Made by a program: the position numbers and the translations under genes. From contig CAUJNA010003500.1 of NCBI GenBank assembly GCA_963377175.1, forward strand, positions 128,170 through 192,169: a stretch of DNA of 64,000 nt, in the 5' to 3' direction. The DNA comes from Effrenium voratum. Its lineage: Eukaryota; Sar; Dinophyceae; Suessiales; Symbiodiniaceae. Below, piece after piece: positions 54,796-64,000 of this stretch; position 1 is the first letter of the stretch; each line of letters starts with the position of its first letter. The notes beneath the pieces are model-generated. The model was given only the letters and a program-made list of their open reading frames with translations, was not told the origin of the DNA and ran no database searches.

Positions 54796-55254
54796 GGTTC
54801 CTCAACTTCAGACTTGTGAAGGGGTTGTACAATCATCTCCCAAAGGCCACCTTCACTTATCTACATTGTTATGTTTTTGAGTTTTGAGGGAAGCATTCAA
54901 AAGGGAAGCCATTCAATTTGCTTGGTTGAATACAACTGTTTGGAGCTCGAGGTGTCACCACAAGTCAGGGGTCTCTGGATTAGGTGCACTCTTCGGGTTC
55001 TGATTTGGGAAAGTACCTCAAACCCAGTTCGCATTTCTATGCCCAAGCATTTTGCCTTCTAATGTGTTTTGAAGCATGACTCCATGACCTGCAACGGTTC
55101 AACTGTGCATCATCTATGAGGATAACAGGTCTCACCAACATCGATGTCTGGGGTCTCCAAAGGTTTCGGCAGCCAGGTTGCAGGTGGTTGCAACTTTTCA
55201 AGGCATTTGCTAACAAGCCATGTCCCCAAAACAAGTGAAGTCCAACGAGCCAAC

Positions 55255-55740
55255 ATACTTGACAAGATTGTCACTGTTGCACAAATCTCCCACCTTTCCA
55301 ACATCCAGGCCAAGCAAATCCAAACAACTAGCAGTTTTTAACATGGTCCCAACCAAACTAATTGTCTCTGTTGCACAAAAATCCCACCATTCCAACATCC
55401 AGGACAACGAATCCAAACCAAAAGCATGTTTCAACACGGTCCCATCCAACAAGCGATTGTCACAGTTGAACAAACCTCCCGCCATTCCAACGTGCAGGCC
55501 GAGCGAATCTAAACGACAAGCAGTGTTCAACATGACCCCATCCAAGGGATTGTCACTGTTGCACAAACCTCAAACCATTCCAACGTGCAGGCCGAGCGAA
55601 TCTAAACGACAAGCAGTTTCAACATGACCCCATCCAAGCGGTTGTCACTGTTGCACAAACCTCCCACCATTTCAACGTGCAGGCTGAGCGAATCTAAACG
55701 ACAAGCAGTTTTCAACATGGTTTCGCCCAAGCAACAACTA
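55255..55740 (-). repeat. 93-bp tandem repeat, about 5 copies
   Basis: TTGTCACTGTTGCACAAA recurs at 55268, 55362, 55457, 55550 and 55642 (spacings 94, 95, 93, 92) with CCATTCCAAC and CGAATCTAAACGACAAG in each unit. Open frames on both strands are a repeat effect. Confidence 0.9.
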
Positions 55741-56234
55741 GGCACATGTTTACAGCCACGCCTCATCATTTGGCGCATCTGGGTGCGCTCTCACCTCCGA
55801 TGTAAGGCCTTGCTGAGTCTTGAACTCGATTATGGCCTCCGCGGTTGCCAGACCCAGCTTCTCAGCGAGCTGGTGTTTTGTCATCCATTTCCTTAGTGGC
55901 CAAAGCATTCAGCTGTTTCGGGACAACCACAATAATTGATTTGGGAGGTGTTCAAATAAGCATGACTGCAAGTTGGAAGAGCTTCTTGACACCACGCTTG
56001 ATGGTCCCTGAGCTATCCCTCAGGGTCATCAATACGCTGGTTCTCGTCCAGTCCTCGTTTGAAGAGCACCAGGACTCATACAGCTCCGCCATGTAGGCCG
56101 AGCGCTCCTTTGAACCTGGGCCAGGCAAGGCGCAGGGTGGGCAGGCTCACAAAAGCAAAGAGACTTGAAGACAGCGCCCCGGAGCTTTATTAACTTCCCA
56201 GTTTCAGGCAATGGCATGCAACTTCAGTTCTCAG

Positions 56235-58745
56235 CTAGGCACTGCAATGGGCTCGGGTATTGTCTGAAACGGTTCTGATCTCTTTCGGTGTGCGCCGTGA
56301 AGTCAACGATCTGTAAAACCTCATATATCTTGCGTGGTTCTTTTTCTTCTTTTCTGCTTTGCTAAGCGACTCAGCTGTTTCACCCTCAGTGGGCAGGGGT
56401 TCTGTGGCTGGGGGCACAGGCTGGGGGGGATCCGCATCCAACACAGCCTGGTTTTGTGGCTCCTGGTTCCTAGTCGGCACACTTGTGGGTGGAGGCATGG
56501 CTGCAGGCACAAGCTTGGGCTGCTCGGCTGGGGCTTGTGGCTGCTGGTTCCGCGTTGGCTCACTTGGCGCGGTTGGTGCGACAGGCACGGGTGCAGGCAC
56601 AGGCTGCGTGGGCTGCACGCAACCCTGTGGCTGCTGGTTCCCCTTTGGCTCACTTGATGTGTCAGGCATGGCTGCAGGCACAAGCTGCATGGGCTGCACA
56701 GCTGGGTCTTGTGGCTGCTGGTTCCCCGTTGGCTCACTCGGGCCAGTCGGTGCAACTGTTGTGGCTGCTTGCGTGGGCCCTTGTGGCTGCTGTTGGTTTC
56801 CGCTGGGCTCACTTGGGCCGGTTAGTGCAACAGGCATGGCTGCAGGCGCAGGCTGCGTTTGCTGCACGGCTGGGCCTTGTGGCTGCTGGTTCCCTATTGG
56901 CTCACTTGGGCCAGTTGGTGCAACAGGCATGGCTGCAGGCGCAGGCTGCGCAGGCTGCACGGCTGGGCCTTGTGGCTGCTGGTTCCCCGTTGGCTCACTT
57001 GGGCCAGTTGGTGCAACTGGCATGGCTGCAGGCGCAGGCTGCGTTTGCTGCACGGCTGGGCCTTGTGGCTGCTTGTTCCCCGTTGGCTCACTTGGGCCAG
57101 TTGGTGCAAGCATGGCTGCAGGCACAAGCTGCATGGGCTGCATGGCTGGGCCTTGTGGCTGCTGGTTCCCTATTGGCTCACTTGGGCCAGTTGGTGCGAC
57201 AGGCTTGGCTGCAGGCACAAGCTGCATGGGCTGCACGGCTGGGCCTTGTGGCTGCTGGTTCCCCGTTGGCTCACTTGGGCCAGTTGGTGCAAGCATGGCT
57301 GCAGGCACAAGCATGGGCTGCGCGGCTGGCTCACTCGAGCGACTTGATGTGTCAGGCATGGCTGCAGGCACAAGCTGCATGGGCTGCACGGCTGGGCCTT
57401 GTGGCTGCTTGTTCCCTATTGGCTCACTTGGGCCAGTTGGTGCAACAGGCATGGCTGCAGGCGCAGGCTGCGCAGGCTGCGCAGCTGGGCCTTGTGGCTT
57501 TGAGCTGGGCTCACTTGGGCAAGTTGGTGCAGCAGGCATGGCTTCAGGCACAAGCTGCGCAGGCTGCGCGGCTGGGCCTTGTGGCTGGTTCCCCGTTGGC
57601 TCACTTGGGCCAGTTGCAACAGGCTTGACTGCACGCACAAGCTGCATGGGCTGCACGGCTGGGCCTTGTCGCTGCTGGTTCCCTATTGGCTCGCTTGGGC
57701 CAGTTGGTGCAACAGGCATGGCTGCAGGCACAAGCTGCGTGGGCTGCACAGCTGGGCCTTGTGGCTGGTGTTGGTTTGCGTTGGGCTCACTTGGGCGGGT
57801 TGGTGCAACAGGCATGGCTGAAGGCACAAGCTGCGCAGGCACAGCTTGTGGCTGCTGGTTCCCCGTTGGCTCACTTGGGCCGGTTGCTGCAACAGGCATG
57901 GTTGCAGACACAAGCTGCGTGGGCTGCACGGCTGGGCCTTGTGGCTGCTGGTTCCCCGTTGGGCCAGCTGGTGCAACAGGCACAAGCTGCATGGGCTGCG
58001 CAGCTGGGCCTTGTGGCTGCTGGTTCCCCGTTGGCTCACTTGGGCCAGCTGGTGCAACAGGCACAGCTGCAGGCACGGGCTGCGTGGCCTGCACATGCAG
58101 CTGGTTCCCCGTGGGCTCAACCACGGCATGGGGCACAACCGGCTGGGCTGGGATGGACTGCACAGGCTCCTGGGTCTGCACAGGCTTGTGGGTTTGCGCA
58201 AGCCCCTGGGTCTGCGCAGGCTCCTGGGTCTGCACAAGCTCCTGGGTCTGCACGGCTGCAGCAAGGGATGGGCTGGCTGGTGGTTGCACAAGGGCTGGAG
58301 CTGGGAGCACAGGCTGCATGAGCTGCGCAGGCTGCACCACTGGCTGGGCTGGTTGTGGCTCGTCCGGGTGCACTGGCTGGGCGGTAGGCCATGCAGGTGG
58401 CAGGGAATTGCTTGAGGATATGCTCTCAACACTGTGTCCCCTGAAGAGGTGTGTTTCCCACTCACTTCCATGCAATGACCGCACCCCGACGTTGTAGGCA
58501 TTGCACTGTTGAGTATTGGTTGGGGTCATCATTGTGTCAACAGTTTGCGCCCGCGGCAGGCTCTCCTCAAGCTGTGTTTCCTCAACAGGCTGGGTCTGGC
58601 GGGCGCTGGGTGGCTGGGCCTGGGGGGTCGCCACCATGCGCGATGTGGCTTGTGCTTTTTTCTTGGCTGCAGCCGCCTTCTTCTTGGCTGCAGCCGCCTT
58701 CTTCTTGGCTGCAGCCGCCTTCTTCTTGGCTTCTTCTTGGCTGAA
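56235..58745 (-). CDS. Pro/Gln/Ala repeat protein with basic C-terminus
   Basis: The minus frame is open for over 830 codons. After a short AKKKAAAAKKKAAAAKKK segment and a Gln/Thr region come QTQE repeats (about residues 160-190), then about 20 imperfect copies of a 30-residue unit containing VAPTGPSEPTGNQQPQGPA and QPxQLVPAAMP. The end is SKAEKKKKNHARYMRFYRS then LTSRRTPKEI. Unit number and spacing vary, so it is a coding minisatellite. A disordered, perhaps nuclear, protein is likely; RYMRFYRS recalls a motif in other dinoflagellate proteins (memory). Confidence 0.65.
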   Translation of the reverse strand, partial: FSQEEAKKKAAAAKKKAAAAKKKAAAAKKKAQATSRMVATPQAQPPSARQTQPVEETQLEESLPRAQTVDTMMTPTNTQQCNAYNVGVRSLHGSEWETHLFRGHSVESISSSNSLPPAWPTAQPVHPDEPQPAQPVVQPAQLMQPVLPAPALVQPPASPSLAAAVQTQELVQTQEPAQTQGLAQTHKPVQTQEPVQSIPAQPVVPHAVVEPTGNQLHVQATQPVPAAVPVAPAGPSEPTGNQQPQGPAAQPMQLVPVAPAGPTGNQQPQGPAVQPTQLVSATMPVAATGPSEPTGNQQPQAVPAQLVPSAMPVAPTRPSEPNANQHQPQGPAVQPTQLVPAAMPVAPTGPSEPIGNQQRQGPAVQPMQLVRAVKPVATGPSEPTGNQPQGPAAQPAQLVPEAMPAAPTCPSEPSSKPQGPAAQPAQPAPAAMPVAPTGPSEPIGNKQPQGPAVQPMQLVPAAMPDTSSRSSEPAAQPMLVPAAMLAPTGPSEPTGNQQPQGPAVQPMQLVPAAKPVAPTGPSEPIGNQQPQGPAMQPMQLVPAAMLAPTGPSEPTGNKQPQGPAVQQTQPAPAAMPVAPTGPSEPTGNQQPQGPAVQPAQPAPAAMPVAPTGPSEPIGNQQPQGPAVQQTQPAPAAMPVALTGPSEPSGNQQQPQGPTQAATTVAPTGPSEPTGNQQPQDPAVQPMQLVPAAMPDTSSEPKGNQQPQGCVQPTQPVPAPVPVAPTAPSEPTRNQQPQAPAEQPKLVPAAMPPPTSVPTRNQEPQNQAVLDADPPQPVPPATEPLPTEGETAESLSKAEKKKKNHARYMRFYRSLTSRRTPKEIRTVSDNTRAHCSA

Positions 58746-58912
58746 ACCTTCTTCTTCTTGTTATTTTTCTTTACGCCTGTTTTGCCCCGTGCCTTGTTGG
58801 AGCCCTTGGGTGCTTTTCTCTTGGGCGCTGCTTGCAGTGACTGCTGGTTACATGCCTGATGTGCTGCTTCAACTTCATGGGCAGTGGCAGGCAATGTTGC
58901 CAACGACTCTGC
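58745..58912 (-). CDS. upstream part of the Pro/Gln repeat protein, out of frame by one base
   Basis: From an AG at about 58912 the frame reads SLATLPATAHEVEAAHQAC, NQQSLQAAPKRKAPKGSNK then ARGKTGVKKNNKKKKVSAKK. At about 58745 it must shift by one base to enter the AKKKAAAA frame; otherwise it turns into an Arg/Leu/Gln run. A missing G in the AAG-rich tract would explain it: a sequencing indel or a disabling frameshift. Confidence 0.5.
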
Positions 58913-59149
58913 AGATTGAGATCCTGCAACGAGGCGTAATCAACGAGCCCATCAATGCAAGCAAATCCTTGGAGGGTGTCCGGAGAGGGCAAAGGCGACC
59001 TGAGAAGATAACTGGTCACCAAATCACAATTTTGACTTGTGTTAAGGCTCAGGCGACATCCTGCGTAGCCTAACTTCTTTGTCCAGCTTCATCTTTTCAA
59101 GAAGGTCCATTGAAGTGAGCTGCTGCACTCACTGTTGACCAAAGACGGC

Positions 59150-59420
59150 TCCCGGTTTAAGCGTTGTAGAAGTTGTAGAATGTTGTAGAATGTTGTGACA
59201 TGTTGTAGAAATTAACTGGTCAGGTCTTCAATCATTTCAAGTCGATTGTGTGAAAAAAAAACTCGTCAAAATGAATCACGCTTTCCTCACGCCTTTTTCA
59301 CGGTGGTTGGGCGCCAAACAAGGGTCGTTCACGCCAAATGAGGGTGGCGCTCACGCGTTCCTCACGCTTTCCTCACGCTGTTTTTTTTGCAAAAAAAACA
59401 GGGCTGATTGCAACGATTTT
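59150..59420. repeat. short repeats and a perfect hairpin
   Basis: GTTGTAGAA recurs from 59163 to 59216, CTCACGC(TTTCC) recurs from 59277 to 59380, and a perfect palindrome with arms CTGTTTTTTTTG/CAAAAAAAACAG lies at about 59379-59402. No gene seen. Confidence 0.7.
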
Positions 59421-59599
59421 GTAAAATGTTGTAAACACCAGGGAGTTGTTTAGCACCACCCTAGACAAAATTGACTGCGGCCTCTGCTCAGGAGCTCCGG
59501 GCTGGCTCTTGCCTGGGCACAAGGTCCCCCGTTGGGACCAGCCGCACGGCAGTCACAGCACAGATTTGCAGGGGGGAGTCGGGGTGGGGGGAGAGCATC

Positions 59600-59712
59600 A
59601 AACCCAAAAAAGGACTCCCGATGCCTGAGGTTGATCTTGAATGTTCAATGTTGCCACCTCATTTTCGCCAAGAACCCACCCCACAAATTGAAGAATACTG
59701 GGATCCACCATG
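59600..59712 (-). CDS. weak exon candidate
   Basis: The minus frame reads SILQFVGWVLGENEVATLNI then QDQPQASGVLFWV and stops. Splice sites not found. Confidence 0.25.
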
Positions 59713-60319
59713 AAGAGTTGTTCATGGAAGCCGCAAAAACTGAACAAACATTCATAGAAGTTCACCTCAGAACAATTGGTTTTCACAGTCCGATCAAACA
59801 CTGACTGAGTAGACCCGCCTACATCCTAGGCCACGGCATCACATCCAATCCACTCCTCATGTCACTGGTTGCCTCAGACCTCAGCAAAGAAAGACGGAAT
59901 CAAGCTTCAGTTTGATACCATGTCAACTGTCTCTGTGGGGTGCAAAAACCAGTTGAAGCAGTCAGTGGATTGTTTGTTACAAATGGCGTTGTTGACAGCC
60001 AGCCTGTCACATTTGAAAACAACTCAGTCAGGGTTAAAAGGTGTTCATAGAAACCAGACTCTCAAAGACACCTGCAACAAATCTGAGGGGGGGCACGCAG
60101 AGAGACAGACAGTGATGCCATAGAACCTGCCGTTTTCGTAGCTGCTCTTGCCAACCTAGTGATATCCCAGCCTCATCTTCAATGAAGCATTCCTTCAGCT
60201 AAGAGCCAGGGCAATGATCAGGGACCAAGGTTGCTGTTTTTTGTCTCAATCCAGACCCCAAGATCATTTTTTTGAGGCCAGGACCCCTGCTTCGATCCAC
60301 TCCAAAGCCGAGTGAACAC

Positions 60320-60433
60320 CTGCCACGGTCTCGGGTGTGTCAATTCTTTGATGGAAGAAATGGCTGGTTTAAAGCTCTTAGATACAACGGGTCTCACGGT
60401 GAACGCCTTCAATCGGCAAATAAGGTTTAACAA
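60320..60433 (-). CDS. exon candidate, basic
   Basis: The minus frame reads LKAFTVRPVVSKSFKPAIS then SIKELTHPRPWQ and meets GTGTTC. Good donor and residue mix; acceptor uncertain. Confidence 0.35.
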
Positions 60434-60757
60434 TTGAATTTGGGGTGATTAAAACGGATTGGGGGACAAACCTACAAACCCCAGAAAGGGTCCACACAGG
60501 GGACAAGTGTGACCCCTTTTCTTTTTCCACTTTGGCAGTGGGTGACTCAATAAAACAATTCCTCAGTGGAAAAAACTGGAATGTTCAAGCGTATGACCAC
60601 AACTGAGCTCCAAGCAACCCCAGGGCCCGGTGAACTCCTAGCAGCCTTGGCGCAAACACGTCAGCTTGCCCTTCAAGTGCACAAAAGCTCACAAACAAAC
60701 CGGCTTTTTTACCTGCTTTTTTTGGCCTTGTGGCATTGAATTCGTGTCATGCCAAAT

Positions 60758-61060
60758 TTAATAGCCCCTGCGGTGGCACAATCTACAAGTACAATGCCGG
60801 TGGCCAGGTTTAGACCTAGTACATTGCAGCCTGCCACAAGCTTGACAGAGATTGCCACAATGTGTGGGCAATTGCACATTGTCAAATCTTGCAACCCTCA
60901 CTGCTTGATTTGGAGGCGCATTTTCTGGTCCTCCAGCTGCTGGACCAGGTCCATCATCTGGCTGTGGTGGCTGGTCGGCAGGCCCAGGGACGCAGGTCCA
61001 AGGGTCCACACCCCTTTGCAGCAAAGCCTGCCAAATCGCCTGCAAAAGCATAATGAGGTT
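60758..61060 (-). CDS. exon with Cys/His-rich C-terminal motif
   Basis: The minus frame contains a Pro/Gly-rich part (PADQPPQPDDGPGPAAGG) then RFDNVQLPTHCGNLCQACG and RLQCTRSKPGHRHCTCRL, CHRRGY, stop. Spacing C-x3-C-x2-C-x4-C-x8-H-x-C-x-C-x2-C suggests a zinc-binding module. A rival frame over the first part reads MMDLVQQLEDQKMRLQI, also plausible. Confidence 0.45.
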   Translation of the reverse strand, partial: NLIMLLQAIWQALLQRGVDPWTCVPGPADQPPQPDDGPGPAAGGPENAPPNQAVRVARFDNVQLPTHCGNLCQACGRLQCTRSKPGHRHCTCRLCHRRGY

Positions 61061-61204
61061 GCTAATTGACCATTGCTGCAGCAGAAGGCCATACTCCTCC
61101 ATTTTGATCAAAATGACTGCAGTGACTTATGCACAAGAACCAATTGTGTCAAGATTCCCTTTCAATGGACCGTTCGTCCCTTTCTAGACCACATGTCCCT
61201 GAAT

Positions 61205-61425
61205 CCTCCCCAGAGTTATCAAGTCGATTTGCATCCCAGGCCACGGCAGTTCTTGCACTTCAGCTCAGCCTGCGCACGTGCCCCCCCACATAATTTGGAA
61301 CTTGACGCAACAAGGTTTCACAAGTTGGATGGCACAATCAGACATAATTTCTTTCTCTGCATGTGCGCAGACAAGGCGAATTTGCCACTCTTGTGGCACC
61401 TGAACCATGCACCTGCACCAGGTTA
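61205..61425 (-). CDS. Cys-rich exon candidates
   Basis: Two minus-strand pieces: VQVPQEWQIRLVCAHAEKE with IMSDCAIQLVKPCC (about 61280-61415), and after GTGCGCAG the short AELKCKNCRGLGCKST (about 61212-61262) with a CxxC pair. Boundaries approximate; the plus strand is also open over the first. Confidence 0.35.
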
Positions 61426-61766
61426 ACATGCCCAGTAACGAACCGCAACCAGTTGAAGAGAAGCTGGCGGGTGGACAATGGCCCTTTCAAACAATAATAC
61501 CTATACGTTTGGTTGAGGCTCAATGCCACGGATGTTCTGGAAGCCCTTTGCACGCATCTATGCATGTTGTGTATATCGGCAGTTCACAAAAGAAAGGTTT
61601 CCCCAAAATGATGGGTCCCCAAACACCTTCAGGTCAAGGGATTTGGCATTCTGGGCAGGGAGGGACCGGGTTTCCCAAAACAACACTTTCTTCAAAGTTG
61701 TGGTTTCCCTGGAGGGTCAAAGGTTCCCCCCACTGAACGATTCAGGATCCCATCAGTCAAGCCCAC

Positions 61767-61872
61767 CAGTGAAAATGGGCTTGTAAGACCCATCAGAAAT
61801 CCTTGCTTTGATGAACTGCTGCAACTGTTCAATGGCAGCGTGGTGCCAGCTCAGAGGTGGCCGAGGGATTGC
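61767..61872 (-). CDS. exon following the GIPCNSF-family exons
   Basis: Between CACCTGTGCAG-like acceptor and GTGGGC the minus frame reads AIPRPPLSWHHAAIEQLQQ then FIKARISDGSYKPIFT. Joins in phase 0 to the previous exon if that ends at CAG followed by GCAGGT, another GC donor. Confidence 0.6.
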
Positions 61873-62034
61873 CTGCACAGGTCTGGATTTGGTGTAGCTA
61901 TTCAACGTTCAGAACATTGCCAGGCCTTTACTGTAACCACTGCAGCTTTCAGGTTGGCATTCAGGTACCCTGGCGTGATGTCCTTGCATACACAGAAGGT
62001 TATGTGTGAACCTAAGTAAGGCACCACCACCTGC

Positions 62035-62290
62035 CTGCATGGAGAGGTGCAGGTTTGCCAATTTCAATCCAAATTTCTTTGGGTAGATGCCGGTTGAGGC
62101 CAAACGCTTTCCTCCACACCTGGGACCGCGACTTGCCGAACAGCAGCTACAAGAGGCAGGGCACTGAGGACAGGGCACTACTTGTTTACCCTTCGAATTG
62201 CGGTACTTGATGACAACACCCTCGCTGCTAAGGTTCAAGAGCTTGCGTTTTTCTTTTGTCAGTGTAGCTCTGAATCTTCTCAACCATTTC
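62035..62290 (-). CDS. GIPCNSF family: C-terminal exons
   Basis: The minus frame reads KWLRRFRATLTKEKRKLLN, LSSEGVVIKYRNSKGKQ, then after a Cys-rich in-frame stretch that may be a small intron, RLASTGIYPKKFGLKLANL and HLSMQ. The order basic helix, VxxKYRNSKGK, YPKKFGxxxAxLH matches the C-terminal end of the same dinoflagellate family as the exons at 62456-63022 (family recalled from memory). Confidence 0.6.
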
Positions 62291-62374
62291 CTTGGGAGGA
62301 GGCAGGGGGGTCACATGTCAAGTGGGTTGGCACCAGCTGACAGCTGAGAGCAGAACGGGGTTCCCCACAGTTTT

Positions 62375-62432
62375 GTAGGCTTTGGGCACCAGTGCCCCCA
62401 CAAGCCTAGCCACCTGAGAGCAAACAGAATTG
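62375..62432 (-). CDS. GIPCNSF family: short exon
   Basis: After TTTGCTCTCAG the minus frame reads VARLVGALVPKAYKTVGNP and is followed by GTTCTG. Position fits the segment between the VEQP exon and the C-terminal exons. Confidence 0.4.
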
Positions 62433-62455
62433 AATGGGAAATTGTGGCAGCTTTC

Positions 62456-62665
62456 CTAAGCGCCCGACACAAATTGCTCATAGAAGTGGATTCCCATAAG
62501 TTGACAGCAGTCCCTGATATGCTTCATGTACGGCATGAAGAATAGCTTGGTAGATACTGGCTGTTCCACACTGATGTAAGTTGATCTTGATATAGCCACA
62601 ATCAGGGCTAGACACGCCCGAGCCACGATCCTAGGCCGATCTGCCAGATTCAAAAGCAGTGTGAA
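62456..62665 (-). CDS. GIPCNSF family: VEQP exon
   Basis: The minus frame reads DRPRIVARACLALIVAISR, STYISVEQPVSTKLFFMPY, MKHIRDCCQLMGIHFYEQ. A hydrophobic helix followed by the (V/L)EQPxxS motif is the second landmark of the family. It continues the exon at 62740-63022. Confidence 0.65.
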   Translation of the reverse strand, partial: FTLLLNLADRPRIVARACLALIVAISRSTYISVEQPVSTKLFFMPYMKHIRDCCQLMGIHFYEQFVSGA

Positions 62666-62739
62666 GCACACATTTGGGACCAAGGGGTCTGTCTATTTGC
62701 AGGCCTTTGGAAGATTCAATGGCCCCAATTCGACTCAAA

Positions 62740-63022
62740 TCACGAGCCCACTCATGCAGCTTTGAATCGAGTTGGCCCGAAACACATAGCTCCATCTCTC
62801 TTCGTTGCCAAGTGGGTGGTCACGGGAGCGGCCACTCGTCCCCACATTCAGGAATACAAATGAGTTGCATGGTATCCCACAGGACACCAGTCCGTCCTGC
62901 TGCGTGCGCAGGATGCCTTGAAGGCATTTCAGCATTCCTGTCCTCAGCCAGTCCAACAGCGATGGTGATGTTACATTGTACCACCGGGGCCCCTGGCGCT
63001 TCAAGTATGTTGTCGGACTCAT
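62740..63022 (-). CDS. GIPCNSF family: core exon
   Basis: The minus frame reads SLLDWLRTGMLKCLQGILR, TQQDGLVSCGIPCNSFVFLN, VGTSGRSRDHPLGNEERWS, YVFRANSIQSC. The block GxPC(S/N)SFVFLN...TSxR...PLG...AN is characteristic, as I recall, of a family with many copies in Symbiodinium-type genomes and no assigned function. The Pro-Cys invites comparison with the PC of DNA cytosine methyltransferases, but the surrounding motifs are not those of that family. Upstream residues HFDVLNHESDNIL are in another frame, so a frame change or intron lies near 62990. Confidence 0.65.
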
Positions 63023-63149
63023 GATTCAACACATCAAAGTGTTGCCTGAGGGAGGCCAGCACAAACAGCGGCAGCATGACAGTCTAGAGCCACAGCCCGC
63101 GACTTCAACTGAATTGGAAATGGATTGACACCTTTGGTTGGGGCACTGA

Positions 63150-63295
63150 CCTTTGTCTAACAGGTTTTGATGTGATTCTGTAACAGCCCCTACTACCAGA
63201 ACCGAAGCTTTAAGGGTCCAACGACTTCTTTCCACAGCGGCCTTGGCAGCGTTCAATACAATGTGTGCAACTGGATTGAAGGCTGAGTCCAACAC
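63150..63295 (-). CDS. exon candidate
   Basis: The minus frame reads DSAFNPVAHIVLNAAKAAV, ERSRWTLKASVLVVGAVTE, SHQNLLDKG. It overlaps the end of the upstream open frame (63310-63647), so the join is unclear. Confidence 0.35.
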
Positions 63296-63309
63296 GGAAG
63301 GATTTGCAA

Positions 63310-63647
63310 ATCACCTTTGACGCTCCAGAGAACATGTCGAAGTTGACAAGGTCCTGCCAAACACTTGGACCAACCTGACTCATTGTTCCTGTGGCCAGGC
63401 CTGTTCCGAAGAAGGACCCGGATTGTTGTGGGCGAACTGGGCCAAGAAGTCCAGGCAATGCACCCTTGAATGGAGGCATCACGTTCTGTATTAAAGAATT
63501 GAGATGACCTTTGTTTTTTGATTGGACTGATCCAAATGGATAATCACAAGATTCCCTGATGTCTAAATTTGCAAGCGGTCTTGGCGCGCACTTGTTTGGG
63601 GGGTACCAAGACAAACGGACTTGTTTAGGAAATGCCCCGGGCACCAC
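63310..63647 (-). CDS. GIPCNSF family: N-terminal part
   Basis: The minus frame is open for 110 codons: FPKQVRLSWYPPNKCAPRP, LNSLIQNVMPPFKGALPGL, GPSVWQDLVNFDMFSGASK, VICKSF. DMFSGASKVICKSF corresponds to the F-S/A-G-x-x-x-I-x-x-A-F start of the family's conserved region. Its place upstream of the core exon fits. Confidence 0.5.
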
Positions 63648-63900
63648 AGCTTGTTGTTTTTTTAGCCTGCCAAGTCACAGCGCCAGAGGTACTGAGAACA
63701 TTTCTAACACCCTTCTCTGGTGTCTTGTCAATGCCATCTTGTGGTACATCCAAGCAGGCCGGCACTGAGAGTCCATTGTGGCGAGGGCACTTGTCTAAGC
63801 AAGATGTGACAATGTCAGGCGACATGCTCAGATGCTCCGAACTAGTGTGGCATGACACATGAACATTGCAATGCGTTGAGTGCTCACGGAAGCCTGAGCC
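63632..63900 (-). CDS. weak exon candidate at the window edge
   Basis: The minus frame reads HVSCHTSSEHLSMSPDIVTS, CLDKCPRHNGLSVPACLDV, PQDGIDKTPEKGVRNVLST before a stop at 63625. It overlaps the frame at 63310-63647 and cannot be used together with its start. The gene may begin beyond the window. Confidence 0.3.
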
Positions 63901-64000
63901 ACATTTCCCAGCTGGCATCCAGGTCATGTCACATTCCACTATTATGAGTTTGCCAAATGTGTTTCAACCAATTTTCCTGTGATGTAGGATGGCCTGTTTT

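Noticed and set aside
56359..58497. 712-codon open frame on the plus strand, rich in Gly/Cys/Trp
   Set aside because: It is the mirror of the Pro/Gln repeat protein on the minus strand; periodic repeats without stops keep several frames open on both strands.

Overview
The window reads as nuclear DNA of a dinoflagellate. I infer this from many very short exons in long introns, GC-AG splice sites alongside GT-AG, strand-wise blocks of genes, a dense load of small inverted-repeat elements inside introns, and protein families I recall as multi-copy in Symbiodinium-type genomes. There are no bacterial operons, rRNA genes or CRISPR arrays. A closer assignment than dinoflagellate (Suessiales or Prorocentrales-like) is not supported by sequence alone.

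Left block, about 1-43.5 kb, plus strand. Some 60 candidate exons of 20-180 bases lie in introns packed with small mobile elements. From 2.6 to about 12.4 kb the exons spell, in order, a eukaryotic protein kinase: glycine loop (GAGHFTRAY), VCVK lysine, probable hinge, HCDMK/ADN catalytic loop split by an intron, DFG, APE and DVWG. HCD instead of HRD points to CMGC-type (DYRK/CLK/PRP4-like) kinases. Exons from 12.8 to 43.5 kb are not recognised; they may be the rest of one very long protein or belong to further genes. At least nine families of short inverted-repeat elements, about 57 recognised copies, fill the introns. Two families show 4-bp target duplications and several copies abut predicted exon ends, as expected of introner-type elements.

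Junction, about 43.5-47.4 kb. The last plus exon ends at 43528 and the last minus-strand exon at 47410, so the two blocks converge. Between them is a tandem array of roughly 265-bp units (44.46-46.48 kb) with a 530-bp dimeric higher-order pattern, then a diverged duplication and three tandem motifs resembling the 3' part of the dinoflagellate spliced leader.

Right block, 47.4-64 kb, minus strand. Reading from 64 kb downwards: a gene with the GIPCNSF...TSGR...VEQP signature of a dinoflagellate multi-copy family of unknown function (about 63.7-61.8 kb); Cys-rich and basic exons (61.4-60.8 kb); a Lys/Ala-rich then Pro/Gln-rich repeat protein with about 20 repeats of a 30-residue unit (58.9-56.2 kb) and an apparent one-base frameshift; a Ser/Lys-rich and coiled-coil set of exons ending in a Lys-rich tail with stop at 52308; and a second gene (52.2-47.4 kb) whose 379-codon exon belongs to another uncharacterised dinoflagellate multi-copy family. 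A (CAGA)n/(CA)n microsatellite of about 800 bp lies in an intron of that gene. None of the intron-element families of the left block was seen here.

All exon boundaries are read by eye from splice-like dinucleotides and codon sense. No transcript evidence was available and several frames are ambiguous, as stated entry by entry.
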